From Aurelia coerulea (taxonomy: Eukaryota > Cnidaria > Scyphozoa > Semaeostomeae > Ulmaridae), in the NCBI GenBank assembly GCA_039566865.1, contig CM076959.1:18832501-18896500 (forward strand): DNA of 64,000 bases. The letters are read 5' to 3'. Positions 59,098-64,000 of this stretch are shown piece after piece (position 1 is the first letter of the stretch; every line of letters starts with the position of its first letter). A program made the position numbers and the translations under genes. The notes beneath the pieces were generated by a model. It worked only from the letters and a program-made list of their open reading frames with translations. It ran no database searches and was not told the DNA's origin.

Positions 59098-59790
59098 ATA
59101 ACTACAAGGCTTGTACATGGCTTTTTCATGGCATTTACAGGCTGTATTAGTATCTTTTGAGATGGATCAAACTCTAGTTGTTTTCTTTCATCTAGGCTTA
59201 GATCTCTTAAAATGCCTTTTACAATCTAAAACGTTGTTTCATATGTCAAAAACATTTCTGCAACAATGATAGAAAAGAACCTGCATCATGTTTTAATTCA
59301 TAATTCATCCAAACGACACAAAGCAGCATTACTTTCTTACGCTTATTTTACTGCCAGTTTTTATCACCACTGCAAAAATGTTTATTCAGAATACATATTT
59401 CTCTGATTTTAAATAGAATTTATTATTCATTTTACAGGGTGTTGGCCTAAGTCCTATTGCCATGCATGTAAAAGACAAAGAACAGATCTAAGAGATAAGT
59501 ATATGTAACATTCCTTTTTACACTTTCATCTATTATTGAGAGCAAACTACTTGCTCTCTCTTACTCTCTCTTACAGTTTTTCATATGACTCAAAGTTTCT
59601 TGCCTAAAGTGAAGAATTCTTGAAAATTCTTTAGAAATCTAAAAATTTCTTGTTATGCTAGCATGCACAAGGCTTGTTTGTACTGTATTTGTCAATTTCA
59701 ATTTATTCAATGAGTGTGTTATCTTGAGAGGAAAACATTTGATTATTATTCACTGTTTCTGTAGATAAAAATAAGGATATATCCAACCAA

Positions 59791-60306
59791 GACTACCCTC
59801 ACATGAGAAAACTCAGACCGATCTGAGTTTCAAATCGGTTTGAAATTTGGCTGTGTCTGCTCATTTCCCTCCCCCTCACATGAACATTCTCAGATCGGTT
59901 TGAGTTCAGCTCACTTGCTCTGCACATGTGCATTTCACAAACATTTCCTGAATAAAACAATGCGTGCATTCCCCTGTCATTCAGAACAATTATGGTTGCA
60001 TTGTTGAAGATTTATCGGATTTATCTTGATTGTTTTGATTGCCAAAGGAACGCAAGGAATGTCATTCACACTTGTTTTAAAATTTCAATTCGCCCCGAAA
60101 CGAGAAAAGTTTCTGCTCACATGAAAATCTCAGGTCAACCTGAAAACTCAAACCGACCTGAGAAACCGAAACGAATCTCAGGTCGACCTGAGTTTCAATT
60201 CGCCTGCGTCATGTGAGCACTCCAAGGGCTTAGACCGCAGACTGAATTGAAACTCAAACCGATTTGAAACTCAGACCGGTTTGAGTTTGCTCATGTGAGG
60301 GTAGTC
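59791..60306. mobile_element. MITE with GACTACCCTCACATGAG termini and internal palindromes
   Basis: Termini GACTACCCTCACATGAG and CTCATGTGAGGGTAGTC, 516 bp apart. A second, internal pair of CCTCACATGA/TCATGTGAG occurs near 59875 and 60209. The interior is full of short palindromes such as TCAGGTCGACCTGA and CAGACCGATCTGAG. No transposase ORF (59992-60216 is too short and lies within the element). Confidence 0.85.
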
Positions 60307-60479
60307 CAAAACATTGACAGAGAACATTGTACATTAAACATCATGCGATACAAGTGCTATAACTAAAAGAAGGTTTCTTTTGTACCTTTGCAAACTGTCA
60401 ATTTTACGCATTGTTCTACAGTTACCACATGCAGAGCAACAATAACTCAAATGGGCTAAACCAAGCCTTGGTACATTTT

Positions 60480-63400
60480 TTGCAAGCACTGAACTTGCCA
60501 GAAAGTATTTCAAAGGATTTTGCTACCGATAAGTAATGAGTTAAAGTAAATGGTTCACTTTTTTTTAAATATAGTATATAGAGCAAACCTTTTGCGGTGG
60601 ACTGCACTTGGCGGAAAGCGTTTCAAAAGGTCTTGCTATAGGCAAGTAATGAGTTAAAGTAAATGATTGACCATTCATAAAATAAAGTATGTAGAGCAAG
60701 TCTTTTGCGGTGGACTGCACTTGGCGGAAAGCGTTTCAAAAGGTCTTGCTATAGGCAAGTAATGAGTTAAAGTAAATGATTCACCATTCATAAAATAAAG
60801 TGTGTAGAGCAAGTCTTTTGCGGTGGACTGCACTTGGCAGAAAGCGTTTCAAAAGGTCTTGCTATAGGCAAGTAATGAGTTAAAGTAAACGATTGACCAT
60901 TCATAAAATAAAGTATGTAGAGCAAGTCTTTTGCGGTGGACTGCACTTGGCGGAAAGCGTTTCAAAAGGTCTTGCTATAGGCAAGTAATGAGTTAAAGTA
61001 AATGATTGACCATTCATAAAATAAAGTATGTAGAGCAAGTCTTTTGCGGTGGACTGCACTTGGCGGAAAGCGTTTCAAAGGGTCTTGCTATAGGCAAGTA
61101 ATGAGTTAAAGTAAATGATTCACCATTAATAAAATAAAGTATGTAGAGCAAGTCTTTTGAGGTGGACTGCACTTGGCGGAAAGCGTTTCAAAGGGTCTTG
61201 CTATAGGCAAGTAATGAGTTAAAGTAAATGATTCACCATTCATAAAATAAAGTATGTAGAGCAAGTCTTTTGCGGTGGACTGCACTTGGCGGAAAGCGTT
61301 TCAAAAGGTCTTGCTATAGGCAAGTAATGAGTTAAAGTAAATGATTCACCATTCATAAAATAAAGTATGTAGAGCAAGTCTTTTGCGGTGGACTGCACTT
61401 GGCGGAAAGCGTTTCAAAAGGTCTTGCTACAGGCAAGTAATGAGTTAAAGTAAATGATTCACCATTCATAAAATAAAGTATGTAGAGCAAACCTTTTGCG
61501 GTGGACTGCACTTGGCGGAAAGCGTTTCAAAAGGTCTTGCTACAGGCAAGTAATGAGTTAAAGTAAATGATTCACCATTCATAAAATAAAGTATGTAGAG
61601 CAAGTCTTTTGCGGTGGACTGCACTTGGCGGAAAGCGTTTCAAAAGGTCTTGCTATAGGCAAGTAATGAGTTAAAGTAAATGATTCACCATTCATAAAAT
61701 AAAGTATGTAGAGCAAGTCTTTTGCGGTGGACTGCACTTGGCAGAAAGCGTTTCAAAAGGTCTTGCTATAGGCAAGTAATGAGTTAAAGTAAACGATTGA
61801 CCATTCATAAAATAAAGTATGTAGAGCAAGTCTTTTGCGGTGGACTGCACTTGGCGGAAAGCGTTTCAAAAGGTCTTGCTATAGGCAAGTAATGAGTTAA
61901 AGTAAATGATTCACCATTCATAAAATAAAGTATGTAGAGCAAACCTTTTGCAGTGGACTGCACTTGGCGGAAAGCGTTTCAAAAGGTCTTGCTACAGGCA
62001 AGTAATGAGTTAAAGTAAATGATTCACCATTCATAAAATAAAGTATGTAGAGCAAGTCTTTTGCGGTGGACTGCACTTGGCGGAAAGCGTTTCAAAAGGT
62101 CTTGCTATAGGCAAGTAATGAGTTAAAGTAAATGATTCACCATTCATAAAATAAAGTATGTAGAGCAAGTCTTTTGCGGTGGACTGCACTTGGCGGAAAG
62201 CGTTTCAAAGGGTCTTGCTATAGGCAAGTAATGAGTTAAAGTAAATGATTCACCATTAATAAAATAAAGTATGTAGAGCAAGTCTTTTGAGGTGGACTGC
62301 ACTTGGCGGAAAGCGTTTCAAAGGGTCTTGCTATAGGCAAGTAATGAGTTAAAGTAAATGATTCACCATTCATAAAATAAAGTATGTAGAGCAAGTCTTT
62401 TGCGGTGGACTGCACTTGGCGGAAAGCGTTTCAAAAGGTCTTGCTATAGGCAAGTAATGAGTTAAAGTAAATGATTCACCATTCATAAAATAAAGTATGT
62501 AGAGCAAGTCTTTTGCGGTGGACTGCACTTGGCGGAAAGCGTTTCAAAAGGTCTTGCTACAGGCAAGTAATGAGTTAAAGTAAATGATTCACCATTCATA
62601 AAATAAAGTATGTAGAGCAAACCTTTTGCGGTGGACTGCACTTGGCGGAAAGCGTTTCAAAAGGTCTTGCTACAGGCAAGTAATGAGTTAAAGTAAATGA
62701 TTCACCATTCATAAAATAAAGTATGTAGAGCAAGTCTTTTGCGGTGGACTGCACTTGGCGGAAAGCGTTTCAAAGGGTCTTGCTATAGGCAAGTAATGAG
62801 TTAAAGTAAACGATTGACCATTCATAAAATAAAGTATGTAGAGCAAGTCTTTTATCGGTGGACTGCACTTGGCGGAAAGCGTTTCAAAAGGTCTTCCTAT
62901 AGGCAAGTAATGAGTTAAAGTAAATGATTCACCATTCATAAAATAAAGTATGTAGAGCAAACCTTTTGCAGTGGACTGCACTTGGCGGAAAGCGTTTCAA
63001 AAGGTCTTGCTATAGGCAAGTAATGAGTTAAAGTAAATGATTCACCATTCATAAAATAAAGTATGTAGAGCAAGTCTTTTGCGGTGGACTGCACTTGGCG
63101 GAAAGCGTTTCAAAAGGTCTTGCTATAGGCAAGTAATGAGTTAAAGTAAATGATTCACCATTCATAAAATAAAGTATGTAGAGCAAACCTTTTGCAGTGG
63201 ACTGCACTTGGCGGAAAGCGTTTCAAAAGGTCTTGCTACAGGCAAGTAATGAGATAAAGTAAATGATTCACCATTCATAAAATAAAGTATGTAGAGCAAA
63301 CCTTTTGCGGTGGACTGCACTTGGCGGAAAGCGTTTCAAAAGGTCTTGCTACAGGCAAGTAATGAGTTAAAGTAAATGATTCACCATTCATAAAATAAAG

Positions 63401-64000
63401 TATGTAGAGCAAGTCTTTTGCGGTGGACTGCACTTGGCAGAAAGCGTTTCAAAAGGTCTTGCTATAGGCAAGTAATGAGTTAAAGTAAATGCTTCACCAT
63501 TCATAAAATAAAGTATGTAGAGCAAGTCTTTTGCGGTGGACTGCACTTGGCAGAAAGCGTTTCAAAAGGTCTTGCTATAGGCAAGTAATGAGTTAAAGTA
63601 AATGATTCACCATTAATAAAATAAAGTATGTAGAGCAAGTCTTTTGCGGTGGACTGCACTTGGCGGAAAGCGTTTCAAAGGGTCTTGCTATAGGCAAGTA
63701 ATGAGTTAAAGTAAATGATTCACCATTCATAAAATAAAGTATGTAGAGCAAGTCTTTGCGGTGGACTGCACTTGGCGGAAAGCGTTTCAAAAGGTCTTGC
63801 TATTGGCAAGTAATGAGTTAAAGTAAATGATTCACCATTCATAAAATAAAGTATGTAGAGCAAACCTTTTGCAGTGGACTGCACTTGGCGGAAAGCGTTT
63901 CAAAAGGTCTTGCTACAGGCAAGTAATGAGTTAAAGTAAATGATTCACCATTCATAAAATAAAGTATGTAGAGCAAGTCTTTTGCGGTGGACTGCACTTG
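60480..64000 (+). repeat. Satellite C (113-bp tandem repeat, about 31 copies)
   Basis: GGTGGACTGCACTTGGCGGA recurs every 113 bp from 60595 (60708, 60821 and so on) to the window end. A diverged first copy starts near 60480. Variants repeat as a block: the CACCATTAATAAAATA variant at 61121 and 62251 is exactly 10 units (1,130 bp) apart. The minus-strand ORFs here are repeat artefacts. Confidence 0.97.

Noticed and set aside
62709..63790. Minus-strand ORFs in satellite C
   Set aside because: Repeats of the 113-bp unit with frame changes every unit; no protein character.
1..64000. tRNA, rRNA or snRNA genes
   Set aside because: I scanned by eye for B-box-like, 5S-like and U-RNA-like strings and found none that held up. 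A covariance-model search would be needed to exclude them.

Overview
The window is repeat-rich, AT-rich nuclear DNA of an invertebrate animal. The evidence for this is spliced genes with GT-AG introns, a seven-exon fatty-acid elongase of the animal ELOVL type, many short inverted-repeat transposon relics with TA, TTAA or 8-bp target duplications, and three large tandem satellites. A cnidarian or another soft-bodied marine invertebrate would fit, but nothing here fixes the phylum. There is no sign of prokaryotic genes, CRISPR arrays or operons.

Layout. 1-4750 and 9557-21590 are two blocks of one 69-bp satellite (satellite A), separated by a 4.8-kb insertion (4751-9550) built as an internally deleted copy followed by a full-length copy of the same unit. 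The 69-bp period is a multiple of three and is free of stops in two frames, so the block produces long but meaningless ORFs. 22.2-23.7 kb holds two smaller minisatellites (160 and 170 bp). 23943-31414 (+) is a gene for a very large, charged, low-complexity protein. It is broken by an apparent one-base frameshift near 25.2 kb, and its last acidic exon lies beyond a 1.5-kb intron. 32.1-35.5 kb is a cluster of MITEs and foldback elements, plus a degenerate last exon of a second elongase gene. 35520-38390 is satellite B (132 bp), which appears to have grown out of one arm of an inverted repeat. 41377-47342 (-) is the complete ELOVL gene, whose introns are packed with foldback elements. 48.3-60.3 kb is a mosaic of MITEs, foldbacks and dispersed repeats with two weak gene starts (56513 and 58008, both +). 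60480-64000 is satellite C (113 bp), which runs off the end of the window.

Only two genes are well supported. The ELOVL protein would extend very-long-chain fatty acids in the ER. The charged protein has an unknown function; it carries five copies of a short acidic-then-basic motif and an extremely acidic tail. The two are not functionally linked by anything visible. The main interest lies in repeat biology: higher-order structure in the satellites, the dyad-rich 69-bp monomer, a tandem rolling-circle-like insertion, a MITE insertion whose empty site is preserved next to it, hammerhead-ribozyme-like cores, and a cluster of Grainyhead-type sites.
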